Assembly (NCBI RefSeq): GCF_006716125.1
Contig: NZ_VFOM01000001.1
Location: 1,984,001 to 2,048,000, forward strand
Direction: 5' to 3'
Source of the DNA: Homoserinimonas aerilata
GTDB lineage: Bacteria > Actinomycetota > Actinomycetes > Actinomycetales > Microbacteriaceae
Length of the DNA: 64,000 nucleotides
Part shown: positions 51,577-60,200 of the stretch, one piece after another
How positions within the stretch are numbered: the stretch's first letter is position 1
Layout: each line of letters starts with the position of its first letter
Notes under the pieces: generated by a model
What the model saw: only the letters and a program-made list of their open reading frames with translations
Told to the model about the DNA's origin: nothing
The model's database searches: none
Made by a program: the position numbers and the translations under genes

Positions 51577-52956
51577 TCAGCGCAGTGTGTCGGAACTCGG
51601 TTCGGCGACGCGACCGGCCACGATGAGCGCGGCGAGCGCCAGAACAGCCGCGAACACGAACGTCGCCGCGAACGTCGTAGCACCGCCGAACACGGCGAAT
51701 GCCGCCACGATGAGGCCCGTCGTCGCCAGCGCGAGAGCGGCGCCGAGCGAATCGGCGATCTGTACTGCGGCGCTGTTGAAGCCCTGGTTCTGAGGCGTCG
51801 AACGCGCGAGCGTCATGGTGCTCAGCCGCGGATACATGAGCCCCATGCCCCCGGCACCGAGGAGCCAGCCGAGCATGATGACGAGCGGCGACAGCAGCCA
51901 GGCGGCCGTCGCGACGGCGATGAGGATCCCCGCGAGAACGAGCGCCGAGCCGAGCCGCACCGACAGGACATCCGACAGCCGATCCCCCAGCCTGCCCTGC
52001 AGCCATGATGTTCCGGCCCAGGCGAGCGCCGATCCGGTGAGCGCGAGCCCCGCCAGCGCCGGGTCGAAACTGTACTCGTCGATCAGGAGATAGGGGATGT
52101 ACACCTCGGCGCCGAAGAACGCCGCGGCGACGAAACCACGCACCAGGATCACCGTCGGGAGCCCGCGGCGAGCCGACAGGGTGCCCCGGGGCACCAGCGG
52201 GCGCAGCGCCAACAGAGCGACGACGACCGACACCAGCGCGATCACGGCAGCAGCAGCATCCGGTGCCTCCTGTGAGAGATTGAGGGCCAGCACGGCCGCC
52301 GCGGTCAGCACGGCCCACCCGATCCGGCCGAAGGCCCAGGGCTCCGGATGCTCCCGCTCGGCCTGCGGAGGAAGGCCCCGCACGGCAGGCACCATCAGAA
52401 CGATCGCCCCCAACACGAGCCCCACGACGCCGAGGAACACCCAGTGCCACGACACGTACTGGGCCACGAGCCCCGCCAGAACGGGCCCCACGAGGGAGGG
52501 CACAACCCACGCCGCAGCGAAGCCGGCGAAGATCTTCTGGTGCAGGTCCGGCGGGTAGATGCGCGCCACGATCACATACAGTGCGACGCTGATCGCGCCG
52601 CCGCCGAAGCCCTGCACGAGGCGGCCCACCACGACCATGCCCATGGTCTGGGCCGTGCCGGCGAGCAGCAGTCCGAGAACGAAGAGCGCGCCCGAGACGT
52701 ACATGGGCGCCGCCGGGCCGGAGCGATCAGACCAGTTGCCGCCCGCCACAAGACCGATCACACCCGCCGCGAGGGGCGCCGCGAACGCCAGCGCGTACAG
52801 GCTCGACCCGCCCAGGGCGGCGCTCACGACCGGCATGACGGTCGTCACGGCCAGGTTCTCGAAGGCGTTCAGAAAGACGAGGGCGAGCGCACCGATCGTC
52901 GTCCAAAGATACTGCGCGCCGAAGATCCCGGGCGCGCGATCGGGCGCAGAAGTCAC
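51577..52956 (-). CDS. MFS transporter
   Basis: A 459-aa major facilitator protein with 12-14 hydrophobic segments, starting at a GTG. Motif A-like GGNWSDRSGPAAP and RLVQGFGGGAISVALYV suggest a drug-efflux (DHA) type. Substrate unknown. It lies 150 bp upstream of the ara regulator on the same strand and 33 bp downstream of the metB stop; no functional link is evident. Confidence 0.88.
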   Translation of the reverse strand: MTSAPDRAPGIFGAQYLWTTIGALALVFLNAFENLAVTTVMPVVSAALGGSSLYALAFAAPLAAGVIGLVAGGNWSDRSGPAAPMYVSGALFVLGLLLAGTAQTMGMVVVGRLVQGFGGGAISVALYVIVARIYPPDLHQKIFAGFAAAWVVPSLVGPVLAGLVAQYVSWHWVFLGVVGLVLGAIVLMVPAVRGLPPQAEREHPEPWAFGRIGWAVLTAAAVLALNLSQEAPDAAAAVIALVSVVVALLALRPLVPRGTLSARRGLPTVILVRGFVAAAFFGAEVYIPYLLIDEYSFDPALAGLALTGSALAWAGTSWLQGRLGDRLSDVLSVRLGSALVLAGILIAVATAAWLLSPLVIMLGWLLGAGGMGLMYPRLSTMTLARSTPQNQGFNSAAVQIADSLGAALALATTGLIVAAFAVFGGATTFAATFVFAAVLALAALIVAGRVAEPSSDTLR

Positions 52957-52989
52957 CTGCTCACACTAGTCTTCCGGCGAGCCGGCGGC

Positions 52990-54138
52990 TCAGGAGAGCG
53001 GGTCGAGCGCCTGCAGCACATCGGCGAGCAGATCGCCGATGCTCTCGATGCCGACGGAGAGCCGGATGACGTTCTCCGGCACGGCCAGCTCGGTGCCCTT
53101 CACGGAGGCGTGCGTCATCTCGCTCGGGTAGCTGATGAGCGACTCGACGCCGCCCAGCGATTCGGCCAGCTGGAACAGCGACGTCGACTCTGCGAAGCGG
53201 CGCGCAGCATCCGGCCCGCCCTTCAGCGCGACCGAGAGCATGCCGCCGAAGTCGCGCATCTGCCGGGCCGCGATGTCGTGGCCGGGGTGCGATTCGAGGC
53301 CCGGGTAGAAGACCCGCTCGATCGCCGGATGCCCTTCAAGGGCCGATGCGATCGTGTGCGCGTTCTCGGAATGGCGGTCCATGCGCACGGCGAGCGTCTT
53401 GATGCCGCGCACGGTCAGCCACGACTCCATCGGTGAGGAGACGCCGCCCGCGCCGAACTGCAGGAACGCGACCTTCTCGGCGAGCTCCTCATCGTTCACC
53501 ACGACCGCCCCGCCGAGCACATCGGAGTGCCCGCCCAGATACTTCGTGGCGGAGTGCACGACGACGTCGGCGCCCAGCGACAGCGGCTGCTGAAGGTACG
53601 GCGACGCGAAGGTGTTGTCGACGACGACGATCACGCCGGCCTCGTGGCCGATCGCGGCGAGCGCCTCGATGTCGGTGATCTTCAGGAGCGGATTGCTCGG
53701 GGTCTCAAGCCACAGCACGCGCGTCTTTCCGGGCCTGATGGCGGCGCGCACCGCATCCGCATCGCTCATCTCGACGGTGCTCAACTCGATGCCCCACGGC
53801 ACGAAGAGCCTGTTGACGAGGCGGTGCGTGCCCCCGTACACGTCGTTGCCCATGAGCACGTGGTCACCCGTTTTGAGCAGGCTGCGCAGCAGTGCGTCTT
53901 CTGCGGCGAGGCCGGAGGCGAAGCTGAACGCCTTCGAGCCGCCCTCGAGCGAGGCGAGCAGCTCCTGCAGGGAATCGCGCGTCGGGTTGCCGCCGCGCGC
54001 GTATTCGTAGCCGTTACGGAAGCCGCCGATGCCGTCCTGCACGAACGTGGAGCTCATGTAGATGGGCGGGATGATGGCGCCCGTCGTCGGGTCGAAGGCC
54101 TGTCCGGCGTGGATGGCGCGGGTCGAGAAGTCGTTCAC
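52990..54138 (-). CDS. metB: Cystathionine gamma-synthase
   Basis: A 382-aa PLP enzyme of the Cys/Met metabolism family. TRAIHAGQAFDPTTGAIIPPIYMSSTF opens the protein, FASGLAAEDALL and VDNTFASPYLQQPL follow, and the PLP Lys is in HSATKYLGGHSD near residue 198. The next gene upstream is cbs, 9 bp away. The pair could act in transsulfuration; with cbs present, a cystathionine gamma-lyase activity (cysteine synthesis) is an equally good reading, since the two subfamilies differ little. Confidence 0.9.
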   Translation of the reverse strand: MNDFSTRAIHAGQAFDPTTGAIIPPIYMSSTFVQDGIGGFRNGYEYARGGNPTRDSLQELLASLEGGSKAFSFASGLAAEDALLRSLLKTGDHVLMGNDVYGGTHRLVNRLFVPWGIELSTVEMSDADAVRAAIRPGKTRVLWLETPSNPLLKITDIEALAAIGHEAGVIVVVDNTFASPYLQQPLSLGADVVVHSATKYLGGHSDVLGGAVVVNDEELAEKVAFLQFGAGGVSSPMESWLTVRGIKTLAVRMDRHSENAHTIASALEGHPAIERVFYPGLESHPGHDIAARQMRDFGGMLSVALKGGPDAARRFAESTSLFQLAESLGGVESLISYPSEMTHASVKGTELAVPENVIRLSVGIESIGDLLADVLQALDPLS

Positions 54139-54147
54139 TGTGTGTCC

Positions 54148-55509
54148 TTAAGCGAGGAGAAAGTCGAGGAGGCTGCGGCGGCTGAGCAGCCCGAGCGGCT
54201 TGCCGCCGGCGAGCGCCAACAGCACGGTGCCGCCGGATGCGTCGAAGGCCGCACGCGCGGCGTCGAGAGACTGGGTGGCGCCCACCACGGGCAGGGGCTG
54301 CCCGATGTGCTCGGCGAGGGTGTCGTCGAGTCGACCCCGATCGCCCGCGACGAGGTCGAGCAGTTCGGCCTCGCCTACCGAGCCCAGCACCTGGCCGAGC
54401 ACGACGGGCGGCTCGGCGGAGACGACGGGGAGCCGATCGAGGCCGTGCTCCCCCAGACTGCGGATGGCGTCGCGCACCGTGTCTTCGGGGCGGAGGTGCG
54501 GCATCCGACCGCCTGTCTCCCCGATGACATCGGTGACGCTCGGGCCGTCGACGGCTTCGGCGAAGCCGTGCGAGTCCATCCAGCCCTTGTTGAAGATCTT
54601 GCCCAGGTAGCCGCGCCCGCCGTCGGGCAGCAGCACGACCACGACGGCGTCGGCCGGCAGCTCACGGGCGGCCTTGAGCGCCGAGACGACGGCCATGCCG
54701 CTGGAACCGCCGACGAGCAGACCCTCCTCGAGCGCTAGCCGCAGCGTCATGTCGAAGGCCTCGGCGTCGCTGACGGCGATGATCTCGTCGACCTGCTGGG
54801 GGTCGTAGGCAGTCGGCCAGAAGTCCTCGCCGACACCCTCCACCAGATAGGGCAGCCCGTCTCCGCCCGAGTACACGGAGCCCTCCGGGTCGCTGCCGAT
54901 GACGTGTACTCGACCCTCCGACACCTCCTTGAGGTACCGGCCCGTGCCGCTGATGGTGCCGCCCGTTCCGACGCCGGCGACGAAGTGCGTGATCTCGCCC
55001 TCGGTGTCGCGCCAGATCTCGGGGCCTGTCGTCTCGTAGTGGCTGAGCGGGCCGTTCTGGTTCGCGTACTGGTTGGGCTTGAAGGCACCGGGGATCTCGC
55101 GGGCGAGCCTGTCGCTGACGCTGTAGTACGACTCGGGGCTGTCGGGGGCGACGGAAGTGGGGGTCACGACGACCTCGGCACCGTACGCCTTGAGCACGTT
55201 GCGCTTGTCTTCGCTGACCTTGTCGGGGCAGACGAACACGCAACGGTAGCCGCGCTGTTGCGCGACGAGGGCGAGGCCGACGCCCGTGTTGCCCGAGGTC
55301 GGCTCGACGATCGTGCCGCCGGGCTTCAGCTCGCCGGATGCCTCGGCAGCATCGATGATGCGCACGGCGATTCGATCCTTGGAGGAGCCGCCCGGGTTGA
55401 GGTACTCGACCTTGACGAGAACAGTCGCCTCGATGCCCTCCGTCACCTTGTTGAGCCGAACGAGGGGTGTGTTTCCGACCAGATCGAGGACGGTCTCTGC
55501 AAACTTCAT
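54148..55509 (-). CDS. cbs: Cystathionine beta-synthase with CBS domain pair
   Basis: A 453-aa PLP enzyme. The catalytic domain (1-315) has GNTPLVRLN, PLP Lys in NPGGSSKDRIA near residue 44, TSGNTGVGLAL and GTGGTISGTGRY. The C terminus (330-453) is a Bateman module of two CBS motifs, the part that binds adenosyl ligands in regulated enzymes. It joins homocysteine and serine into cystathionine. First gene of the cbs-metB operon, divergent from a DUF3105 gene across 254 bp with no clear riboswitch. Confidence 0.95.
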   Translation of the reverse strand: MKFAETVLDLVGNTPLVRLNKVTEGIEATVLVKVEYLNPGGSSKDRIAVRIIDAAEASGELKPGGTIVEPTSGNTGVGLALVAQQRGYRCVFVCPDKVSEDKRNVLKAYGAEVVVTPTSVAPDSPESYYSVSDRLAREIPGAFKPNQYANQNGPLSHYETTGPEIWRDTEGEITHFVAGVGTGGTISGTGRYLKEVSEGRVHVIGSDPEGSVYSGGDGLPYLVEGVGEDFWPTAYDPQQVDEIIAVSDAEAFDMTLRLALEEGLLVGGSSGMAVVSALKAARELPADAVVVVLLPDGGRGYLGKIFNKGWMDSHGFAEAVDGPSVTDVIGETGGRMPHLRPEDTVRDAIRSLGEHGLDRLPVVSAEPPVVLGQVLGSVGEAELLDLVAGDRGRLDDTLAEHIGQPLPVVGATQSLDAARAAFDASGGTVLLALAGGKPLGLLSRRSLLDFLLA

Positions 55510-55763
55510 AGTCTCGCCAATCTACCAGCGGGGGCTCCGTCATCACCGTGAGATCTGACATCCGGATGCACGGGGCTGCGATACTGGATGCACTCACATG
55601 ATTCGTTCACCAACAGTGAGATAACTTGTAAGTACAACTGTGTGGCCTCGGCCGCATTCCGCCATTCCCGCCGCACTGCGAGAACAGCACGAACAGGTGG
55701 CCCCGCCGAGAGGCAGGGGTCGGCACGCGTCTGATCCGCAGTCCGACTGACAGGACAGCATCC

Positions 55764-56495
55764 GTGGCCCGCAGCGACACCCCCACACCCGACGACTCGA
55801 CGCAGAACGAATCGACGCAGGGCCTTCCGCCCTCGGCGAAGAAGCTCACCGTCAAGCAGGAGCGAGAGCAGCGCCGCCTCGCCAAGGTGGAGGCGTTCAA
55901 GAAGAAGCAGGCGCGGGCGCAGCGCAACCGTGTCATCGCGATCACGCTGAGCTCGGTCGCCGCCGTCGCCGTCGTGGCCCTCATCGTCACGATCGTCGTC
56001 ACCAGCGGCACCCCCAAGCGCAACCCCGCCGACATCAGCATCGAAGGCGTGCAGACCTGGAGCGATGTCGACTACACGCACGTCGACACGGTCGTCGACT
56101 ACGAGGGCCTGTACGGCATGAACCCGCCCGCCGGCGGCAGCCACAACCCGGCCTGGCTGAACTGCGGCATCTACGACCAGCCGCAGCAGAACGAGAACGC
56201 CACGCACGCGCTCGAGCACGGAGCCGTCTGGGTCACCTACGACGCGAACGCCGTCACGGGTGACGATCTCGAAACCCTGAAGGATGCGCTGCCCAGCAGC
56301 TACGTGATCCTCTCGCCGTACGAGGGCCTCGACTCCCCCGTCGTCGCCTCCGCCTGGGGCGCCCAGGTGAAGCTCGACGGCGTCGACGACACGCGCCTGG
56401 CCGACTTCATCGAGAAGTACTGGCAGGCGGGCGACGTGCCCGAGCCGGGCGCCCGCTGCGACGGCGCCATCGACGGGCCGGGCAAGATTGCCTGA
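55764..56495 (+). CDS. DUF3105 membrane-anchored protein
   Basis: A 243-aa protein starting at a GTG. A charged cytoplasmic segment (KLTVKQEREQRRLAKVEAFKKKQ) precedes one transmembrane helix near residues 58-80. The extracytoplasmic DUF3105 domain has the signature GMNPPAGGSHNPAWLNCGIY and HALEHGAVWV, with conserved His and Cys. The function is unproven; in actinobacteria it is often next to DUF305, as here, where the two overlap by 8 bp. Confidence 0.9.
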   Translation: MARSDTPTPDDSTQNESTQGLPPSAKKLTVKQEREQRRLAKVEAFKKKQARAQRNRVIAITLSSVAAVAVVALIVTIVVTSGTPKRNPADISIEGVQTWSDVDYTHVDTVVDYEGLYGMNPPAGGSHNPAWLNCGIYDQPQQNENATHALEHGAVWVTYDANAVTGDDLETLKDALPSSYVILSPYEGLDSPVVASAWGAQVKLDGVDDTRLADFIEKYWQAGDVPEPGARCDGAIDGPGKIA

Positions 56496-57186
56496 CCCCC
56501 TCGAAGCTGAGATCGACGCCACGGAGCCGCGTAGGCGCTCCTGGCTGAGCACGCGGTTCGTCGTCGCCATCATCCTCGGCGCTACCCTGCTCGTGGCCGT
56601 CGCATTCACGGTCGGCCGGGCATCCGCCCCCGTCACCGTCGACCCGACGACGACGAGCGCTGAAGCCGGATTCGCGCGCGACATGCAGACGCACCACCTG
56701 CAGGCCGTCGCCATGTCGCTCATCGTGCGCGACGAGACGGACGACCCCGAGATCCGGCTGCTGGCCTACGACATCGCCACCGCGCAGCAGCAGCAGGCGG
56801 GGCAGATGTTCGCCTGGCTGGAGGTGTGGGGCCTGCCGCAGGCGGCGCCGGAACCCAGCATGACCTGGATGTCGCGCCCCCTGCTCGACGGCAGCGTGCA
56901 CGACCACGGCGGCGCATCCGACGCCCCCTCGCACGAGCCGGGCGCGCCCATGCCCGGGCTCGCGACGGCCGAGCAGATGGCGACGCTCAAGACGCTGAGC
57001 GGCGTCGAGGCCGAGAAGTACTTCCTCGAACTCATGATCGCCCACCACCAGGGCGGCGTCGAGATGGCCGAAGCCGTGCTCGTGCGCAGCGACGAACGCG
57101 TCGTCACCAGGCTCGCCGCGGGCATGGTCACAGTGCAGCAGAAGGAGATCGACTACATGAACGATCTCCTCGCCGAGCGCAGCTAG
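56488..57186 (+). CDS. DUF305 membrane-anchored protein
   Basis: A 232-aa protein from a TTG overlapping the DUF3105 stop. One helix (FVVAIILGATLLVAVAFTV) anchors an outer four-helix ferritin-like domain with FARDMQTHHLQAVAMS near residue 60 and LMIAHHQGGVEMAEAVL near residue 175. These His-rich motifs mark DUF305, linked to copper handling in some bacteria. The pair with DUF3105 suggests a metal or redox function at the outer face. Confidence 0.9.
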   Translation: MPDPLEAEIDATEPRRRSWLSTRFVVAIILGATLLVAVAFTVGRASAPVTVDPTTTSAEAGFARDMQTHHLQAVAMSLIVRDETDDPEIRLLAYDIATAQQQQAGQMFAWLEVWGLPQAAPEPSMTWMSRPLLDGSVHDHGGASDAPSHEPGAPMPGLATAEQMATLKTLSGVEAEKYFLELMIAHHQGGVEMAEAVLVRSDERVVTRLAAGMVTVQQKEIDYMNDLLAERS

Positions 57187-57246
57187 CGGCAGCGGCTCAG
57201 CGGCCGCATTTCAACGGCGGCGTTTCGGCGGCCGCGGCTCAGTGCT

Positions 57247-57531
57247 TCAGCGGCGGCCGAAGATGCCGAGCAGCCGCCCGACGAGCTGGCCCGCGACGCG
57301 TGCCTCCGTCTCGACCACAACCTCGGGGATGAACGCGATGTTCAGGCATCCCTTGCAGAGCGCGATCGTGCGGTGCTCGGCCAGACCGGTGCCGTAGTAC
57401 GGGTTCGTCGTGACGGTCATGCCGGAGGAGCACGACGGGCACACCAGGTCGGTGTCGTCGCTGTGCAGCGCCGAATGGCGTGCGTCGGCGGATGCGGCGG
57501 GGCGAGCGGATGCGGGCAGCGTGACAGACAT
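57247..57531 (-). CDS. Small zinc-ribbon protein, 94 aa
   Basis: A 94-aa protein with CPSC and later CKGC, 30 residues apart, forming a probable zinc ribbon. The C-terminal helix is amphipathic. I do not recognise a family. The start is taken at the ATG 57531, where the domain begins; the open frame extends further, but the upper part reads as low-complexity. Confidence 0.65.
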   Translation of the reverse strand: MSVTLPASARPAASADARHSALHSDDTDLVCPSCSSGMTVTTNPYYGTGLAEHRTIALCKGCLNIAFIPEVVVETEARVAGQLVGRLLGIFGRR

Positions 57532-57932
57532 GCGGGTACTCGTTTCGGGTATGCGAGCGCCGGCGACATTTCGGGTGCCGCGGCGCGACAGTGGGTCGAA
57601 CAGGGTGAGCACGGGGGTGTGCTCGGGCTCAGCCGACGGTATTTCGGGTACCGACGGTTCGTGCCCTGGTACTGCAACCTGGACCGGTGGGGATCTTTTC
57701 GGGAGAACCCCACCTGCCATCATCGCCTCCAGCACGCCACCACGGCAGCCCCCGAACGGGGCACGGCGGCTCCTCCCGCTGCACGATCACGCGGGGCTGT
57801 CGCAGCGGCTGTGGTTTGTCGCGACGGCTGCAGAACGTTCTGCAGCCGTCGCGACAAACCACAGCCGTCACGGCGGCCGGATGCGCAGGGCCGCTTGGTA
57901 CGCTGAGAAGCCTGAGAGAGCAGGAGATCAGC
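57532..57932. other. 401-bp intergenic region with strong structure
   Basis: No gene is supported. It holds three copies of TTTCGGGT (57543, 57569, 57642) reading toward the zinc-ribbon gene, one TGCACGATCACGCG (57780-57793) resembling the HipB operators 0.9 kb away, and the 62-bp perfect palindrome at 57806-57867. AGGAGA (57922) leads to the next gene. Confidence 0.6.
57806..57867. repeat. 62-bp perfect palindrome
   Basis: Two 31-base arms meet without a loop at TGCAGAAC|GTTCTGCA. Every one of the 31 pairs is Watson-Crick. Left arm runs outward to CGGCTGTGGTTTGTCGCG, right arm is its exact complement. It lies between divergently transcribed genes. Possible roles are bidirectional terminator, recombination or binding site, or a mobile repeat unit. 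Confidence 0.9.
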
Positions 57933-58625
57933 ATGCCCGAGGCGCCGCACGCCGCCGTTCCTGGCGAGGTTCTGGCCGAGGTCCTGGCCGAGCTGGAGGA
58001 GCTCGACGACCCGAGGGTGCGCGAGGCGAACGAGAAGCGCGGCGACGACCACGGCGTGAACCTCAGCCGACTGCGCACGGTCGCGAAGCGGCTGAAGACG
58101 CAGCATCCGCTCGCGCGTGAACTCTGGGCCAGCGGTGAGACTTCGGCCCGCCTGCTCGCCATCCTCATCTGCCGCCCCAAGGAGTTCTCGCGCGACGAAC
58201 TGGACGCGATGCTGCGCGAGTCACGCGCGCCCAAGGCGCACGACTGGCTCGTCAACTATGTGGTGAAGAAGAGCCCGCACGTCGAGGAGCTGCGCGTCGC
58301 CTGGACTGCCGACGCCGACCCCGTGGTCGCGAGCGCCGGCTGGGCTCTCACCACCGAGCGGGTCGCGAAGAGCCCCGAGGGGCTCGACCTTTCGGGTCTG
58401 CTCGACACGATCGAGGCGGAGATGAAGGATGCCCCCGATCGCCTGCAGTGGGCCATGAACCACGATCTGGCCCAGATCGGCATCTCGCACGCCGAGTACC
58501 GTGCCCGCGCGATCGACATCGGTGAGCGCCTCGAGGTGTTGAAGGACTACCCGACGCCGCCGAACTGCACCTCACCGTTCGCGCCCGTCTGGATCGCCGA
58601 GATCGTGGGCCGTCAGGGCGCCTAG
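57933..58625 (+). CDS. AlkD-like DNA alkylation repair protein
   Basis: A 230-aa protein with HEAT-like helical repeats, of the DNA alkylation repair (AlkD) family type. Typical stretches are VNLSRLRTVAKRLKTQHPLARELW, ARLLAILICRP, and DWLVNYVVKKSPHVEEL. AGGAGA six bases before the ATG at 57933 fixes the start. AlkD glycosylases excise positively charged alkylated purines, but the key Trp/Asp pocket cannot be confirmed here and a non-enzymatic paralogue is possible. A hip operator-like array follows. Confidence 0.8.
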   Translation: MPEAPHAAVPGEVLAEVLAELEELDDPRVREANEKRGDDHGVNLSRLRTVAKRLKTQHPLARELWASGETSARLLAILICRPKEFSRDELDAMLRESRAPKAHDWLVNYVVKKSPHVEELRVAWTADADPVVASAGWALTTERVAKSPEGLDLSGLLDTIEAEMKDAPDRLQWAMNHDLAQIGISHAEYRARAIDIGERLEVLKDYPTPPNCTSPFAPVWIAEIVGRQGA

Positions 58626-58637
58626 GGCTTCTCTATC

Positions 58638-58773
58638 TGCACGATCGCGCATATCTGAGAGTTCCGCCTCCCAGGTAATGGTCTTTTCGGATCAAATCCG
58701 CACGATCATGCATAATTTGGCCTTGTATCCCATTCCTCGGTCCGTAGACTGGATGAAACTGCACGATCATGCA
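58638..58773 (+). promoter_or_regulatory. Three evenly spaced HipB operators and hipBA promoter
   Basis: Near-palindromic 14-mers with a central GATC lie at 58638-58651 (TGCACGATCGCGCA), 58699-58712 (CGCACGATCATGCA) and 58760-58773 (TGCACGATCATGCA). All three share GCACGATC and are separated by exactly 61 bp. A promoter TTGTAT (58723-58728) and TAGACT (58745-58750) lies between sites two and three, so repressor at site three would cover the start of transcription. hipB begins 14 bp after site three. Confidence 0.75.
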
Positions 58774-58787
58774 GATTGGAGACACCC

Positions 58788-59012
58788 ATGAGACCCGCAT
58801 CCGATATCGTCCACGAGCTCGGAACCATCATCACGGACAGGCGCAAGAGCCTCGGCGTCACACAGCAGGAACTCGCCGCCCTCGCCGGAGTCTCCGTACG
58901 TTTCATCTCATCGCTCGAGGCGGGCAAGCCCACCGTGCGGCTCGATGTCGTGCTCGCAGTGCTCGATGCGCTCGGTCTCGGCGTCACCATCGGCCCGCGC
59001 AGCGCCGCATGA
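58788..59012 (+). CDS. hipB: HipB-like antitoxin and repressor
   Basis: A 74-aa XRE-family HTH protein (GVTQQELAALAGVSVRFISSLEAGK), the HipB fold. TTGGAGAC seven bases upstream supports the ATG at 58788. It should bind the GCACGATC operators and, with HipA bound, repress its own promoter. It overlaps hipA by an ATGA. Confidence 0.9.
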   Translation: MRPASDIVHELGTIITDRRKSLGVTQQELAALAGVSVRFISSLEAGKPTVRLDVVLAVLDALGLGVTIGPRSAA

Positions 59013-60187
59013 CCGTCACCTCCGCCGATGCCTACAAGGCAGGACGGCTTGCCGCGCGACTACGACGCACGCCCGGTGGCATCGAATTCGACTATCTCGA
59101 CGGCTACCGCGTCAGCGGACATCCGCCGCTCGCCTCGACACTGCCACTGAACGCGCCCCCTCGCATCACCGCGGCGGGGGCGGTACCGCCCTACTTCGCC
59201 GGCCTGCTGCCCGAGGGTCGCAGGCTCACCGCATTGCGCCAAGCCGTCAAGACATCGGCCGATGACGAGCTGACGCTGCTGACAGCTGTCGCCGGCGACA
59301 CGATCGGCGACGTGCAGGTCGTCGAGCAGGGACATGCGCCGACGGATGCCCCGACGACGAGCCTGCCGAAGAGCCTCGACCGCATCCGCTTCTCCGAACT
59401 CCTCGGCACAAACGGAACTGAGCGACGCCCCACCCTCGCCGGGGTGCAGGACAAGGTGTCGGCGGGCATGATCTCGCTGCCCGTCGCCCGCAGTCACGAG
59501 CAGTTCATCCTCAAGTTGAACCCGCCCGAGCACCCGCACCTCGTCGAGAACGAGGCCTTCTTCCTCGCCCTCGCGAAGCGATGCGGGCTGCCGGTGTCGC
59601 CATTCCGGATGGTCAGCGACGCCGACGGAACCCCCGGCCTGCTCGTGACCCGCTTCGACCGTGGCCCCGCAGGGCCGCTCGCCGTCGAAGACGCCTGTCA
59701 GGCCGCAGACCTGTGGCCGGCCGACAAATACAACCTGACGATGGAGGAGGCAGCGCACACACTCATGCGTCTCACCTCGGCGCCTCTCGTGGCGGCACGC
59801 GACATCCTGAGGCAGCTCGTGTTCGCCTGGCTGACCGGCAACGGCGATCTGCACGCCAAAAACCTCTCCGCACTCTCCAGCCCCGAGGGCGACCGCAGCA
59901 TCTCCCCCGCCTACGACCTGCCGTCAACCCTGTTCTACGGCGACACCACGCTCGCCCTCACCGTCGGCGGCAGGGACACCCTGTCGGCGGCACGGCTGCG
60001 GTCGTTCGCCGAATACCTCCGACTCCCCGCACGCATGACAGAGCTCGCTGTCAGCGGTCTGCTCACCCGCACGGCGAACCTCCCGGACGAACTGCGGGCA
60101 GCGGGGCTGCCGTTCGACCGTCGAACCATCGACAAGGCCGCACGGCAACTGGCCGCTCGTCACAGCTCCCTCGAAGGCTCCGGCTAG
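59009..60187 (+). CDS. hipA: HipA-like Ser/Thr kinase toxin
   Basis: A 392-aa HipA-family kinase. The N-terminal couple domain (YKAGRLAARLRRTPGGIEFDYLDGY) is followed by the ATP-binding loop RPTLAGVQDKVSAGM, catalytic GNGDLHAKNLS and metal-binding SPAYDLPST. The catalytic Asp and Lys are intact, so an active toxin is expected. Known HipA proteins phosphorylate glutamyl-tRNA synthetase and induce dormancy; this one is about 50 residues shorter than the E. coli protein, so its target could differ. Read from the ATG overlapping the hipB stop. Confidence 0.92.
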   Translation: MTVTSADAYKAGRLAARLRRTPGGIEFDYLDGYRVSGHPPLASTLPLNAPPRITAAGAVPPYFAGLLPEGRRLTALRQAVKTSADDELTLLTAVAGDTIGDVQVVEQGHAPTDAPTTSLPKSLDRIRFSELLGTNGTERRPTLAGVQDKVSAGMISLPVARSHEQFILKLNPPEHPHLVENEAFFLALAKRCGLPVSPFRMVSDADGTPGLLVTRFDRGPAGPLAVEDACQAADLWPADKYNLTMEEAAHTLMRLTSAPLVAARDILRQLVFAWLTGNGDLHAKNLSALSSPEGDRSISPAYDLPSTLFYGDTTLALTVGGRDTLSAARLRSFAEYLRLPARMTELAVSGLLTRTANLPDELRAAGLPFDRRTIDKAARQLAARHSSLEGSG

Positions 60188-60200
60188 CGCCCGAACGAAC

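Noticed and set aside
55510..55763. SAM riboswitch or T-box before cbs-metB
   Set aside because: No conserved riboswitch stem set or terminator was visible in the 254-bp region.
58638..58773. CRISPR array
   Set aside because: Three 14-bp repeats at a regular 61-bp period look CRISPR-like, but repeats are too short, palindromic on GATC and sit in the hipBA promoter with no cas genes. Operators explain them.
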